DNA of 34,792 bases from the NCBI GenBank assembly GCA_021802775.1, contig JAJZRJ010000029.1:1-34792 (forward strand), given 5' to 3'. Positions 7,378 to 20,318 of this stretch are shown here, one piece after another; within the stretch, counting starts at the first letter, position 1, and the number at the start of each line of letters is the position of its first letter. This stretch comes from Deltaproteobacteria bacterium. Lineage in GTDB: Bacteria; Desulfobacterota; Desulfobulbia; Desulfobulbales; Desulfurivibrionaceae. Under the pieces are notes generated by a model. It saw only the letters and a list, made by a program, of their open reading frames with translations, was not told the origin of the DNA and made no database searches. Position numbers and translations under genes: made by a program.

Positions 7378-7887
7378 ATGCGCAAAAAACTCTATGTGGT
7401 CGGAATGATGGCTGCCCTCATGCTGGGGGGCTGCGGCCAGGGCGAGAAACAGGCCGAGGCCCCGGCAACAACACCTGCCCCGGTCGAGCAGGCCATGCAG
7501 CAGGCGCAAGAGGCGGCTGGCGCCGCGGTGAAGCAAGCGGAACAGGCCGCGCTCGCGGTGCAGGAAAAGGCTGCTGCCGTGGTGGAAAAGGGTGAAAAGG
7601 CGGCCGCCGAGGCCACGGCTGCTGCCGAGAAGACCGTCGACAAGGCCCTGGCCCCGGAAACCGTGACCCTCGACAACAAGATGGGCAAAATCACCCTGCC
7701 CCACAAGAAACACGCCGAGGCCCACGGCTGCGCCACTTGCCACGGCGACCGGAAGCCGGGTCCGCTCAAGCTGGGCAAAGAGGCCGGCCATGCCCTCTGC
7801 CAGGGCTGCCACAAGAAGATGCAGGCCGGCCCCACCAGTTGCGCCAAGTGCCATCAGAAAAAGGCCAAGGCCACCGAAGGCTGCTGA
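7378..7887 (+). CDS. lipoprotein triheme cytochrome c7
   Basis: This 169-residue protein has a lipoprotein signal (hydrophobic core then LGGC, lipid on Cys19). A long Ala/Glu/Lys/Gln-rich helix (about 24-92) leads to a C-terminal heme domain with three CxxCH sites: Cys118-His122, Cys141-His145 and Cys155-His159. Extra histidines at 109, 112 and 138 give the six axial ligands. Their spacing closely follows the PpcA cytochrome c7 pattern, so bis-His, low-potential hemes are expected. It likely carries electrons in the periplasm while tethered to a membrane. AGGGGGG sits 4 bases before ATG 7378. The helical tether is unusual; classical c7 proteins are free periplasmic. Confidence 0.9.
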   Translation: MRKKLYVVGMMAALMLGGCGQGEKQAEAPATTPAPVEQAMQQAQEAAGAAVKQAEQAALAVQEKAAAVVEKGEKAAAEATAAAEKTVDKALAPETVTLDNKMGKITLPHKKHAEAHGCATCHGDRKPGPLKLGKEAGHALCQGCHKKMQAGPTSCAKCHQKKAKATEGC

Positions 7888-7904
7888 GTATTCACCTGCA
7901 CGCG

Positions 7905-7942
7905 CGGGGTGAGTTCCGGGCAACCCGGCTCGGCTCGCCCCG
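7905..7942. terminator. nested hairpin between convergent cytochrome and ftsH genes
   Basis: An outer stem (7905-7913 with 7934-7942, nine pairs including one G-U) encloses an inner stem CCGGG/CCCGG (7916-7920 with 7924-7928). It fills the short gap between the two stop codons, where a shared terminator is expected. There is no T-tract on either strand, so it may be a weak or Rho-assisted terminator. Confidence 0.4.
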
Positions 7943-7945
7943 CCC

Positions 7946-9775
7946 TCAGGCAGGAACCACGAGCTTCTCCTGGCCGAGCAGGGCCTTGAACTCCTCGTCG
8001 TCCAGGGCCTCTTTCTCCAGCAGTCTCTGCGCCACCTTTTCCAGCATCGGCCGCTGTTCGGCCAGGGTCTTTTCCACCCCCACCATGCGCTCCTCGATGA
8101 TCTTGCGCACCTCCTCGTCGATGAGCAGGGCGGTCTGGTCGCTGAACTCCTTCTGCTGGAACAACCCCTGCTGCAGGAACTGGTTCGACTGCTGCAGATA
8201 GGTGACCTGGCCGAGTTTTTCGTTCATCCCGTACATGGCCACCATGCTGCGGGCAATGTCGGTGGCCCGTTGCAGATCGTTCTGGGCGCCGGTGGTGATC
8301 TCGCCGAAGATCATCTTCTCGGCCGCCCGGCCGCCCAGCAGCACGTCGATCTTCTCCAGCAGCTCGGTCTTGGACATCAGAAAACGGTCCTCGGTGGGCA
8401 GCTGCATGGTGTAGCCCAGGGCACCGATGCCGCGCGGCACGATGCTGATCTTGTGCACCTTTTCCGCGGTCTTGCGGAAGGTGGCGATGAGGGCGTGGCC
8501 GGTTTCGTGGTAGGCCACGGTCTTCTTCTCCGTCTCGTTGAGCACCCGGTTTTTCTTTTCCAGGCCGGCGATGATCCGGTCGATGGCCTCCTCGAACTCC
8601 GTGGCCTCCACCTGCTCCTTGCCCTTGCGCACCGCGAGCAGGGTCGCCTCGTTGGCCAGGTTGGCGAGATCCGCCCCGGTGAACCCTGGGGTGCGCCGGG
8701 CGATCACCCCCAGGTTGACCGCCGGCGCGAGCTTGATGCCCTTGACATGCACCCGGAGGATGGCCTCGCGCTCCCTGAGATCGGGCCGGTCCACCAGAAT
8801 GTGGCGGTCGAAGCGGCCGGGCCGGAGCAGCGCCGGGTCGAGGATCTCCGGCCGGTTGGTGGCGGCCAGGATCACCACCCCTTTGTTCACCTCGAAGCCG
8901 TCCATCTCGGCGAGCAGTTGATTGAGGGTCTGCTCCCGCTCGTCGTGGCCGCCCATCACCCCGGTGCCGCGCGCCTTGCCCAGCGAATCCAGCTCGTCGA
9001 TGAAGACGATGCAGGGCGCCTTGGCGTTGGCCTGCTCAAAGAGATCGCGCACCCTAGCGGCGCCGAGGCCCACGAACATCTCGATGAAATCCGAGCCGCT
9101 GATGGAAAAAAACGGCACCCCGGACTCACCGGCCACCGCCTTGGCCAGCAGGGTCTTGCCGGTGCCGGGCGGGCCGACCAGCAGGATACCCTTGGGGATC
9201 TTGGCGCCCAGCCGGGTGAATTTTTCCGGGGTCTTCAAAAACTCGATCACCTCGGCCAGCTCCTGCTTGGCCTCATCCTGCCCCGCCACCGACTCGAAGT
9301 TGACCCCGAGGTCGGTCTGGGCGATGATCTTGGCCTTGGATTTGCCCAGGGTCATCATCCCCCCGGCGGCGCCCTGGCCCATGCGGCGCATGAAGAACAT
9401 CCAGATGCCGACGAAGATCAACGCCGGCAGCACCCAGGAGAGGATGGTGCGGAGCAGGGTGTTCTCGTTCTCGGCGATGATGTCGACGCTGTTCTTTTCG
9501 AGGAATTCCACCAGCGCCCGGTCGTCGACCCGGGGGGTGACGTAGACCTGCTTGGGGAAGAGCGGCTCCTTCTTCTGGACGTCCTCCACCTTCTCGAAGC
9601 CCTTCAGGAGATTGGAGGAGATCACCACCGAGTTGATCTTCTTCTCCACCACATGTTTCTTGAACTGGGTGTAGGAGATGTTGATGATCTGCGGGGCCAG
9701 CCAGTGCTGGATGAGCATGAAGACGCCGAGGGCGATGAGCAGGTAGTAGAGGGAAAAGGAGATTTTCTTTTCCAT
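7946..9775 (-). CDS. ftsH: ATP-dependent zinc metalloprotease FtsH
   Basis: This 609-residue membrane-bound AAA protease degrades misfolded and regulatory proteins. Two N-terminal membrane helices (about 7-25 and 112-131) flank a periplasmic domain. The AAA module has Walker A GPPGTGKT (201-208), Walker B IVFIDE (256-261) and the second region of homology [20 protein letters not shown] (305-324). The protease has HETGH (His423, Glu424, His427) with Asp500 as third zinc ligand. The Walker B is followed by LDSLGKARG rather than the IDAVGRQRG of the E. coli type, so this may be a secondary FtsH paralog. The start has AAGGAG five bases upstream. It diverges from the Nudix gene. Confidence 0.97.
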   Translation of the reverse strand: MEKKISFSLYYLLIALGVFMLIQHWLAPQIINISYTQFKKHVVEKKINSVVISSNLLKGFEKVEDVQKKEPLFPKQVYVTPRVDDRALVEFLEKNSVDIIAENENTLLRTILSWVLPALIFVGIWMFFMRRMGQGAAGGMMTLGKSKAKIIAQTDLGVNFESVAGQDEAKQELAEVIEFLKTPEKFTRLGAKIPKGILLVGPPGTGKTLLAKAVAGESGVPFFSISGSDFIEMFVGLGAARVRDLFEQANAKAPCIVFIDELDSLGKARGTGVMGGHDEREQTLNQLLAEMDGFEVNKGVVILAATNRPEILDPALLRPGRFDRHILVDRPDLREREAILRVHVKGIKLAPAVNLGVIARRTPGFTGADLANLANEATLLAVRKGKEQVEATEFEEAIDRIIAGLEKKNRVLNETEKKTVAYHETGHALIATFRKTAEKVHKISIVPRGIGALGYTMQLPTEDRFLMSKTELLEKIDVLLGGRAAEKMIFGEITTGAQNDLQRATDIARSMVAMYGMNEKLGQVTYLQQSNQFLQQGLFQQKEFSDQTALLIDEEVRKIIEERMVGVEKTLAEQRPMLEKVAQRLLEKEALDDEEFKALLGQEKLVVPA

Positions 9776-9881
9776 GGAGGCTCCTTGCGGTATGATGACT
9801 TCGCGCGATACGCGCCTACTATCCCTTTATCACGTTGCCGGCGGCCTTGGCAACTGCGGACACGAATCATGCGAGGATGCC

Positions 9882-10385
9882 ATGGGCAGCTCCCGGGAAC
9901 CGGTCGCCATCGTCGACCGCGACAACCGCGTCGTCGGCAGCGCCCCGCGCCACGAGATGCGGGCGCGGAACCTCATCCACCGGGCCACCTACATCATGGT
10001 CCTGAACCGGCGGGGTGAGCTCTTTGTCCAGCTGCGCACCCGGACCAAGGACATCTATCCCGGCCATTACGACGTCGCCACCGGCGGGGTGGTGCTGGCC
10101 GGTGAATCATACGAGGAGTCGGCGAAACGGGAGCTGGCCGAGGAGCTGGGGGTGAGCGGCGTGAGACTCGCCCGCCGCTTCGATTTCTACCACGAGACCG
10201 CGGGCAACCGGGTCTGGGGCCGGCTCTTTTCCTGCATCCACGACGGCCCCTTTGTCTTGCAGGCCGAAGAGGTGGCGGACGGCGCCTTCTACTCCCTGGC
10301 CACAATTCACGCGCTGGCCAAAACTCACCCTTTTACCCCGGACGGCCTGCTGGTGCTGGAGCGCTTTCTCCGTGAACGCGACTGA
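9882..10385 (+). CDS. Nudix hydrolase, YfcD-like
   Basis: This 167-residue protein carries a full Nudix box, GGVVLAGESYEESAKRELAE followed by ELGV (about residues 70-93). Flanking sequence (NLIHRATYIMVLN, RTRTKDIYPGHYDVATGG, RVWGRLFSC) matches the YfcD subgroup, which is related to isopentenyl-diphosphate isomerase; the substrate is not known. I chose ATG 9882 because GAGG lies a few bases upstream and YfcD proteins begin shortly before the Ile-Val-Asp strand. A longer in-frame start at 9774 would overlap the ftsH start and is unlikely. Its 3' end overlaps the comF-like gene by 14 bases. Confidence 0.88.
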   Translation: MGSSREPVAIVDRDNRVVGSAPRHEMRARNLIHRATYIMVLNRRGELFVQLRTRTKDIYPGHYDVATGGVVLAGESYEESAKRELAEELGVSGVRLARRFDFYHETAGNRVWGRLFSCIHDGPFVLQAEEVADGAFYSLATIHALAKTHPFTPDGLLVLERFLRERD

Positions 10386-11109
10386 CAACCGCTCCCCGCT
10401 GTGGCGAGCGGCCCTCGACCTCCTCTTCCCGCCAGCCTGCCTGGGCTGCGGGATTGGGCTGCCCTCCTCGCGGCCGCCTCTTTTCTGCCCCGCCTGCCTG
10501 GAACAGATCACCCCCGTCAAACCACCGTTCTGCACCTGCTGCGGCCGGCCGCTGCCCGATGCAGCCGGTTCCGGCCACACCTGCGGCCGCTGCCTGGCCA
10601 AACCGCCGGCTTTCAGCAAGGCGCGCGCCATAGTGCTCTACGATGGCCCGGTGGCCGAGGCGATCCACCGCTTCAAGTACCAAGGTGAAACCGCCGGCCT
10701 CGCCTCCTTTGCCCATTTCAAGCACACGGCCGTCTTGCCCGATCTCACGGTGCCGGACCTCATCCTGCCGGTGCCGCTTCACCCGAAACGGCTGCGCCAG
10801 CGCGGCTTCAATCAGGCGCAGAAGCTGGCGGCCGCTTTTTTTCCTGGGCAGAAGGACCGCCTGCGGCCCGATCTCCTGGTCCGGCTCCGCCAGACCGCGC
10901 CCCAGACCGGGATGTCCGGCAAAGATCGGCGACACAACCTGCGCCGCGCCTTCGCGGTAGCCCAACCAGACCTGGTACGGGATCGCCGCGTGCTGCTGGT
11001 GGACGATGTTTATACCACCGGCTCCACGGTGAACGAATGCGCCAAAGTGCTGCTGCGGGCCGGCGCCGCGTTGGTGGAGGTTTTGACCCTGGCCCGGGTG
11101 CGGGAATAA
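10372..11109 (+). CDS. ComF family phosphoribosyltransferase-like protein
   Basis: This 245-residue protein has an N-terminal zinc-finger region with several CxxC or CxxxC pairs (PACLGCG, CPACLE, CTCCGRPL, CGRCL) and a C-terminal type I phosphoribosyltransferase fold. The fold includes LPVPLHPKRLRQRGFNQA and the PRPP-binding loop VLLVDDVYTTGST. ComF is needed for DNA uptake in competent bacteria and interacts with helicase-type partners; outside naturally competent species its role is unclear. GTG 10372 is the most plausible start because it directly precedes the conserved LFPPACLGCG; it overlaps the Nudix stop and suggests translational coupling. Confidence 0.9.
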   Translation: MNATDNRSPLWRAALDLLFPPACLGCGIGLPSSRPPLFCPACLEQITPVKPPFCTCCGRPLPDAAGSGHTCGRCLAKPPAFSKARAIVLYDGPVAEAIHRFKYQGETAGLASFAHFKHTAVLPDLTVPDLILPVPLHPKRLRQRGFNQAQKLAAAFFPGQKDRLRPDLLVRLRQTAPQTGMSGKDRRHNLRRAFAVAQPDLVRDRRVLLVDDVYTTGSTVNECAKVLLRAGAALVEVLTLARVRE

Positions 11110-11112
11110 CCC

Positions 11113-11141
11113 TTGGCTGCGGGCCGCAATTTGGGTAGAGT
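11113..11141 (+). promoter_or_regulatory. candidate promoter for the two-helix peptide and mtnA
   Basis: TTGGCT (11113-11118) and TAGAGT (11136-11141) are separated by exactly 17 bases, in the gap just after the comF stop. The predicted start would precede a 10-codon frame (11148-11180) whose TGA overlaps the ATG of the small membrane gene at 11177. Confidence 0.4.
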
Positions 11142-11176
11142 GTCGTCATGACCATCCACCACCCCGCAAGGAACCC

Positions 11177-11344
11177 ATGACTACCCACCTGCTCGCTCTG
11201 CTGGCCGGCCTGGTGGTCGGCGGTCTCACCTTTGTGCGGCTCTATCGTGCCCAGCGGGACGAGGGGTGCCCGGCCTGACTGCTGGTCTACGCCACACTTG
11301 GTATGGGTCTCATATCATACTATCTCGTCACCCTCCTGTTCTGA
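11177..11344 (+). CDS. small two-helix membrane protein with in-frame TGA, candidate selenoprotein
   Basis: ATG 11177 (AAGGA five bases before) opens a 33-codon frame with one membrane helix (about 4-21) and a charged loop ending CPA. An in-frame TGA follows at 11276-11278. The same frame continues for 21 sense codons encoding a second hydrophobic helix (LLVYATLGMGLISYYLVTLLF minus its last residue) and stops at 11344. If the TGA is selenocysteine, the 55-residue product has a Cys31-Pro-Ala-Sec34 redox-type motif at the membrane face between two helices. A hairpin at 11299-11317 fits a bacterial SECIS. The genome uses selenocysteine (selD in this window). Alternatives are a 33-residue one-helix peptide or a decayed gene. 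No known family recognised. Confidence 0.4.
11299..11317 (+). promoter_or_regulatory. SECIS-like hairpin after the in-frame TGA
   Basis: Seven pairs (TGGTATG with CATATCA, one G-U wobble) close a five-base loop GGTCT. The loop begins 27 bases after the TGA. Bacterial SECIS elements as I recall them have a loop about 16-37 bases after TGA with a G in the first two loop positions, and the E. coli fdhF loop is also GGUC. The third-position A/T codons of the second half cluster in this hairpin, as if the RNA structure constrained them. Confidence 0.4.
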
Positions 11345-11364
11345 TCACCCAAGGATAATGCCCC

Positions 11365-12464
<1,100 letters not shown>

Positions 12465-12471
<7 letters not shown>

Positions 12472-13574
12472 GCCGCAAGGCCCAGGCCCCGCATCACCGC
12501 GTCGTGCAGTTGGGGGCGGAAGGCCCTGATCCCCGGGTTTTCCCGGCTTGGATGCACCCGGTTGGTAAGCAGCACCACCACGGCGTGCTGCGCGGGGTCG
12601 ATCCAGAAGGAGGTGCCGGTAAAACCAAGATGGCCGGCACTGTGGGGAGAAAAGAAGCGACCACTGGTGGAGCCGCTCGCCGAGGGGGTATCGAAGCCCA
12701 GGGCCCACGTAGAACCGGGGACGGGTTGTCTGGTCAGAAAGCGTTGCATGTCCGCGGGGTCAATGGCGAGCGGGGTTGCCTCGCCCAGCCAGAGGTCGTG
12801 GATCGCCTCCACCAGGGTGAGCGCCGCCCCGGTGGTGCCAAAAAGGCCGGCATGACCCGCCACCCCCCCCAAGACGAAACAGTTCTCGTCGCTCGCCTCA
12901 CCCGCCAGCACCCTGCCGCGCCAGGGGCAGAACTCGGTGGCGGCATAGGTGCCCGGTCTGGCTGTGCCGGCCCGGTTGAAAAACAGGGTCTCTGATAATC
13001 CCATCGGCCTGGTGATGCGTTCCTGGAAGAGCTCGTCCAGCCCCTGGCCGCTTACCTGTTCCACCACCATCCCCAGCAGCAGAAAACCAAGATCGCTATA
13101 GACCGCCCTGGTTCCGGTCCGGTATTGGAGCGGCGCCGTCAGGATCCGGTGGCGCAGCGCGGCGATCCGTTCCGGTTGGGGGATATTACCCAGTTCCAGA
13201 TAATAGGGCTGGTGGGCCGTGAGGCCGCTGCTGTGGCTCAAAAGATCGCGCAGAGAGATGTCTCGCTTGTCCGCCGGCGCCTCCTTGAAAAACCGGGCTA
13301 GCGGCTGCTCCAGTCCGACCAACCCGTCGCGAAGCAGGGAAAGCACCAGCAGGGTGGTGGCCAGGGGTTTGGTGAGGGAGGCGAGGTCAAAAAAGGTCTG
13401 CCCGGTGATGGCGGCGCCCTCTTTGTACCGTGTGGTGCCGCGGGTTATCACCCCCCTTTTCCGCACCCCCTTTTCCCCGGCCGCAACCCCTATTCCAACC
13501 CCAGGAAAGACCCCCGCGGTGATCGCCTCGCGGCATATTTTTTCTATTTCTTTGATATCATGTAAAATATTCAT
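12465..13574 (-). CDS. serine hydrolase, class C beta-lactamase-like
   Basis: This 369-residue protein has the three catalytic motifs of the beta-lactamase/PBP4-like (DUF, AmpC-type) family: Ser66-x-x-Lys69 (SLTK), Tyr159-Ser-Asp and His315-Leu-Gly. Family members act as esterases, D-aminopeptidases, or peptidases on muramyl peptides. There is no N-terminal signal peptide, so a cytoplasmic location is expected, which makes antibiotic defence unlikely. GGGA precedes the start. It lies alone between mtnA (convergent, overlapping by seven bases) and the AT-rich gap. Confidence 0.85.
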
Positions 13575-14058
13575 GTTATCCCGGTCGGTTTCGGGCGTGT
13601 TTGCCGAATCGCTTTTTCAGGAGACCTAAATTCTCACGGAAACAGGGTTATAAAATGGCTGTTTTTCTTCATTATCATTGAATTTTTCTCCTTTTTCATC
13701 TATCATTTTTTATTGTTTCCCCGGGTTGGTTGGTGCCCTGGGAAAATATGGTTTTTTTCTCAATATTATTCATGGGTTGTCATGACATTTTTGCCACGAG
13801 CCCGGATTACTCTCTTTTTTCCCTTTTCCACAATCTTTCCACCGCCGCTTCTTTTTTTCCTGTTGGGGGTGTGCTCATATCCTGTTGATATCTGCCGAGT
13901 GTTCGTTTTCCGCTTTTTTTCACCATTCCTTCTCTTTATAAAAAAGAGGGTTATTTTCAGATGTTATCTTTGTTTTCAACGATTCAACAGCGCTTATAAC
14001 CATAATCTTTTTTATTTAATATTTTAAACTCTTATAACCCAAACGCAGGATACCCACC
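13575..14058. other. AT-rich intergenic region before dnaN, possible replication origin
   Basis: This 484-base gap is far richer in A and T than the rest of the window. It has one good DnaA-box match, TTTTCCACA (13824-13832), and a weaker one next to it (CTTTCCACC, 13835-13843). GGTTATAA-type sequences occur at about 13647 and, inverted, at about 13993 and 14031. The segment 14001-14038 is almost pure A/T, as in a DNA unwinding element. A 6-bp hairpin (13932-13948) is also present. No gene is visible. It precedes dnaN, commonly beside oriC, but dnaA and recF are absent here, so the origin call is tentative; it may be only the dnaN promoter region. Confidence 0.35.
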
Positions 14059-15192
14059 ATGTCCCTGATCGTGAATCTGCCTCGAGATGCCTTTCTCGCT
14101 GCCCTTGCCTCGTTACAGAACGTGACCGGGAAGAAGGGTACCATCGCCATCCTGGCCAATATTCTTATCGAATCACAGGATAGCGGGGTGCTGCTCACGG
14201 CCACCGATCTGGAGATCGGCATTCGCATCCTCCTGCCGGCCGAAATCCTTGGCGCTGGCGCCATCACCCTGCCGGCCCGCAAGCTTTTTGAAATGGTGCG
14301 GGAATCGAAAGCGGAACATATCCATCTGGAGGTGAAGGAAAACCATTGGGCCAAGATCACTGCCGACTCCACCAACTACAGGCTGGCCGGTATGCCCAGC
14401 GAGGAGTATCCCGCCTTTCCGGAATATGAAGAAGGGAACCTGGTGCCGCTCACCTGCGACGAGGTCAAGGACCTCATCGACCGCACCCTCTTTTCCGTGG
14501 CCCAGGAAGGCGAGAGCCAGTTCAACCTCACCGGGCTGCTGGTGGAAAAGGATTTTGTCGAGGGAGAGGGCTATTTTTTGAGGGTGGTTTCTTCGGATGG
14601 CCACCGCCTGACCATGATGGAAAAAAAGGTGGCCAGCGATCTTTCCACCCTCAAGATGGACCGCACCATCCTTATTCCCAAGAAAGGGGTGCAGGAGATC
14701 CGGAAGTTCTGCGACAACAAGGAGTCCATCGCCATCGGCTTCGAAGAGAAACAGGCAGTGGTCAAAACCGAAGGGGCGATCATCATCATCCGCCTGATGA
14801 ATGGTGATTTTCCCGACTACAAGAATATTATCCAGGTGATCAACAAGGCCAGCCACATCGCTATTCCACGGCTGCCGCTGATGGATTCCCTGAAACGGAT
14901 GAACCTCTTTACCGAGGATCGTTACAATGCGGTGCAGTTTCTTATCCGCCCGAACCAACTGGTACTCTCCTCCCAGAACCTCGACATCGGCAGCGCCAAG
15001 GACGAGCTGGAGATCGCCTATAAAGACAAAGAGATGAACCTTGGTTTCAACGGCAAATATTTCATCGAGGCGCTCCAGGTGATGGAAAGCGAGACGGTCA
15101 AGGCCTACATCAATTCCGAGGAAAGCCCCTGCCTCATCCAGGGCGACGATGATCCCGGCTATCTTAGTGTCATCATGCCCATGAAGATATGA
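14059..15192 (+). CDS. dnaN: DNA polymerase III beta subunit (sliding clamp)
   Basis: This 377-residue protein is the ring-shaped processivity clamp that holds DNA polymerase III on the template and binds many repair and replication proteins. All three clamp domains are present. Typical features are GTIAILANILIE (about 30-41), ATDLEIGIRI, the FNLTGLLVE segment, and the conserved C-terminal DDPGYLSVIMPMKI ending. The start is supported by the normal N-terminus and GCAGGA upstream. It heads a probable dnaN-gyrB-gyrA cluster, with a 78-base gap to gyrB and no recF between. Confidence 0.97.
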   Translation: MSLIVNLPRDAFLAALASLQNVTGKKGTIAILANILIESQDSGVLLTATDLEIGIRILLPAEILGAGAITLPARKLFEMVRESKAEHIHLEVKENHWAKITADSTNYRLAGMPSEEYPAFPEYEEGNLVPLTCDEVKDLIDRTLFSVAQEGESQFNLTGLLVEKDFVEGEGYFLRVVSSDGHRLTMMEKKVASDLSTLKMDRTILIPKKGVQEIRKFCDNKESIAIGFEEKQAVVKTEGAIIIIRLMNGDFPDYKNIIQVINKASHIAIPRLPLMDSLKRMNLFTEDRYNAVQFLIRPNQLVLSSQNLDIGSAKDELEIAYKDKEMNLGFNGKYFIEALQVMESETVKAYINSEESPCLIQGDDDPGYLSVIMPMKI

Positions 15193-15261
15193 GCGGCGCG
15201 CAAAAGGAACCGGATAACGGCGCAGCACCCACAACCAAGCAACCAAACCACCACAGAGTGA

Positions 15262-17676
<2,415 letters not shown>

Positions 17677-17720
17677 GCGCGCACGAACGCAGCGAACCAC
17701 TTCACGAAAGGGTAGCCCAT

Positions 17721-20231
17721 ATGGTTGAAGAAACCCCGACAGTTGCCGCCTCCCCCAAGATCTCCATCGAGCGGGAGCTGCAGAAGTCCTATCTCGACTA
17801 CGCCATGAGCGTCATCGTCGGCCGGGCCCTGCCCGATGTCCGCGACGGCCTCAAACCCGTGCATCGCCGGGTGCTCTTTGCCATGCGCGAGTTGAACAAC
17901 ATCTACAACCGGCCCTATCTCAAGTCGGCCCGTATCGTCGGTGACGTCATCGGTAAGTACCATCCCCACGGCGACACCGCGGTCTACGACACCCTGGTGC
18001 GCATGGCCCAGGATTTCTCCATGCGCTACCCGCTGGTGGATGGCCAGGGCAACTTCGGTTCGGTGGACGGCGACTCGCCGGCGGCCATGCGCTATACCGA
18101 GGCGCGCATGACCAGGCTCGATCAGGAGCTGATCACCGATCTCGACAAGGAGACCGTGGATTTCGCCCCCAACTACGACAATTCGCTCCAGGAGCCGCTG
18201 GTCTTTCCGGCCAAGATCCCCAACCTGCTGATCAACGGCTCGTCCGGCATCGCGGTGGGCATGGCGACCAACATCCCGCCCCACAACCTCACCGAGGTAT
18301 TGGACGGCCTCATCGCCATGATCGACGAGCCGGGGATTACCGTACAGCAGTTGATGGAACTGATCACCGGCCCGGATTTTCCCACCGGCGGCTATATCTG
18401 CGGCCGGGCGGGTATCCGCGAGGCTTACGAGACCGGCCGCGGCTCCATCCTGATCCGCTCCAAGACCCACATCGAGAAACTCAAAAGCGGGCGCGAGGCG
18501 ATCATCATCACCGAGATTCCCTACCAGCAGAACAAGGCGACGCTCATCGAGCGCATCGTGCTGCTGATCAAGGAAAAGAAGATCGAGTCCATCGGCGAGG
18601 TGCGCGACGAGTCGGACCGCCACGGCATGCGGGTGGTACTGGAGCTCAAGAGGGACGAGATCGCCGACGTGGTGCTGAACCAGCTCTACAAGCTCACCCC
18701 GCTCCAGAAGAGCTTCGGCATCATCCTCTTGTCCATCGTCAACAACCGGCCGGAAATCCTGAACATCCGGGATATCCTCGACCACTTTCTCCTGCACCGC
18801 AAGACCATCGTCTACCGCCGCACCGCCTTTGATCTCAAGAAGGCGGAGGAAAAGGCCCACATCCTGGAGGGGTTGAAGATCGCCATCACCAACCTCGACG
18901 AGGTGGTGGAGTTGATCAAACAGTCAGCCAACCCGCAGGAGGCCCGGAGCGGGCTGATGGAGCGCTTCGGTCTCTCCGAGATCCAGGCCCAGTCCATCCT
19001 CGAGATGCGGCTCCATCGCCTCACCGGCCTCGAACGCGAGAAGATCGTCCAGGAGTATGAGGCCCTGCTGCGCGAGATCGCCTGGCACAAGGAGGTCTTG
19101 GGCGACGAGCGGCTGGTGATGAAGATCATCCGCGACGAGTTCACCGCCATCCGCGAGCAGTATGGCGACACCCGCCGCACCGAGATCATCGAGGCGCCGG
19201 ACGAGATTCTGCCCGAGGACATGATCGCCGTGGAGGAGATGGTGGTCACCGTCACCCACGAGGGCTACATCAAGCGGAACCCGTCGGACCTCTACCGGGC
19301 TCAGCGCCGGGGCGGCAAGGGCATCCGCGGCATGAGCACCAGCGAGGACGACTTTGTCAGCCAGATGTATGTTGCCTCCACCCACGACACCTTCCTCTTC
19401 TTCACCAGTCTTGGCCGGGTCTTCTGGCGCAAGGTCTACGAGATTCCCGAGGGCAGCCGCACCGCCCGCGGCAAGGCGGTGGTCAACCTGCTGGAGCTGG
19501 GCGAGGGCGAGAAGGTGGCCGCCATCCTGCCGGTCAAGACCTTTACCCTGGAAGAAGGCCGGGAGCAGTACATCATGATGGTGACCAAGAAGGGCATCGT
19601 CAAGAAGACGGTGTTGGCCGAGTTCGAGCGGCCGATCCGGCGCGGCAAGATCGCGCTCACCATCCGCGAGGATGACGAGATCCTCGCCGCGGTGCTCACC
19701 ACGGGCAAGGACGAGATCCTTTTTGTCTCGAAAAACGGCATGTCGGTGCGCTTCAAGGAGGAGAACGTGCGGCCCATGGGCCGGACCGCCAGCGGCGTCA
19801 AGGGCATCACCCTGGCGCCGGCCGACGAGTTGGTCGGGGTCGAGGTGCTCACCGGCGACCCGCAGGCCACCATCCTGATGGTCACGGAAAACGGCTACGG
19901 CAAGCGGACCGCTGTGGAAGAATATCGCCTGATCAAGCGCGGCGGCAAGGGGGTCATCGCCATCAAGGCCAGCGACCGCAACGGCTTGGTGGTCGGCGCC
20001 TTGCAGGTGACCGATGCCGACGAGATCATGATGATTACCAACGGCGGCAAGATCATCCGCACCCGGATGGCCGACCTGCGGGTCATCGGCCGTAACACTC
20101 AGGGCGTGCGCCTTTTCAACCTCGGCGAGGGCGAACGGGTGGTGGCCCTCGACCGGGTGGCCGAGCCTGGCGACGACGAAGGCGACGAGTTGGCCGAGGG
20201 CCTTGCCATGGACGAGCCGACCGAAGAATAA
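17721..20231 (+). CDS. gyrA: DNA gyrase subunit A
   Basis: This 836-residue protein cuts and rejoins DNA in the gyrase complex. The catalytic tyrosine is Tyr125 in [10 protein letters not shown]. The quinolone region reads [14 protein letters not shown], with Thr86 and Asp90 at the places of E. coli Ser83 and Asp87. The C-terminal beta-pinwheel carries the GyrA box QRRGGKG, which separates gyrase from topoisomerase IV. The C-terminus ends in an acidic tail. AAAGGG precedes the ATG. The natural Thr may reduce quinolone sensitivity somewhat, as in Pseudomonas, though this is inference. Confidence 0.98.
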   Translation: MVEETPTVAASPKISIERELQKSYLDYAMSVIVGRALPDVRDGLKPVHRRVLFAMRELNNIYNRPYLKSARIVGDVIGKYHPHGDTAVYDTLVRMAQDFSMRYPLVDGQGNFGSVDGDSPAAMRYTEARMTRLDQELITDLDKETVDFAPNYDNSLQEPLVFPAKIPNLLINGSSGIAVGMATNIPPHNLTEVLDGLIAMIDEPGITVQQLMELITGPDFPTGGYICGRAGIREAYETGRGSILIRSKTHIEKLKSGREAIIITEIPYQQNKATLIERIVLLIKEKKIESIGEVRDESDRHGMRVVLELKRDEIADVVLNQLYKLTPLQKSFGIILLSIVNNRPEILNIRDILDHFLLHRKTIVYRRTAFDLKKAEEKAHILEGLKIAITNLDEVVELIKQSANPQEARSGLMERFGLSEIQAQSILEMRLHRLTGLEREKIVQEYEALLREIAWHKEVLGDERLVMKIIRDEFTAIREQYGDTRRTEIIEAPDEILPEDMIAVEEMVVTVTHEGYIKRNPSDLYRAQRRGGKGIRGMSTSEDDFVSQMYVASTHDTFLFFTSLGRVFWRKVYEIPEGSRTARGKAVVNLLELGEGEKVAAILPVKTFTLEEGREQYIMMVTKKGIVKKTVLAEFERPIRRGKIALTIREDDEILAAVLTTGKDEILFVSKNGMSVRFKEENVRPMGRTASGVKGITLAPADELVGVEVLTGDPQATILMVTENGYGKRTAVEEYRLIKRGGKGVIAIKASDRNGLVVGALQVTDADEIMMITNGGKIIRTRMADLRVIGRNTQGVRLFNLGEGERVVALDRVAEPGDDEGDELAEGLAMDEPTEE

Positions 20232-20238
20232 AACCATG

Positions 20239-20307
20239 CGCCACGAAACCCTCGAAACCCGCGAAAAGTTTTTTAACCTTTCGAGTTCTTTCGTGGATTT
20301 CGTGGCG
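20239..20307. repeat. nested inverted repeat between gyrA and gpsA
   Basis: Outer arms CGCCACGAAA (20239-20248) and TTTCGTGGCG (20298-20307) and inner arms CTCGAAA (20251-20257) and TTTCGAG (20279-20285) make a cruciform or long hairpin. TTTCGTGG occurs twice on the right side (near 20289 and 20298). The type resembles the abundant CACGAAA/TTTCGTGG short repeats seen in many Desulfobacterota and other genomes. It ends 11 bases before the gpsA start and could affect its expression or terminate gyrA transcription. Confidence 0.6.
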
Positions 20308-20318
20308 AAAAAAAGTCT

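Noticed and set aside
9774..9881. Longer N-terminus for the Nudix protein starting at 9774
   Set aside because: It would overlap the ftsH start and ribosome binding region, and the extra residues do not look like the family; ATG 9882 has its own GAGG.
8270..10018. Long plus-strand frame opposite ftsH
   Set aside because: Antisense shadow of a clear ftsH gene; composition (His, Gly, Leu-rich) is typical of opposite-strand GC-rich frames.
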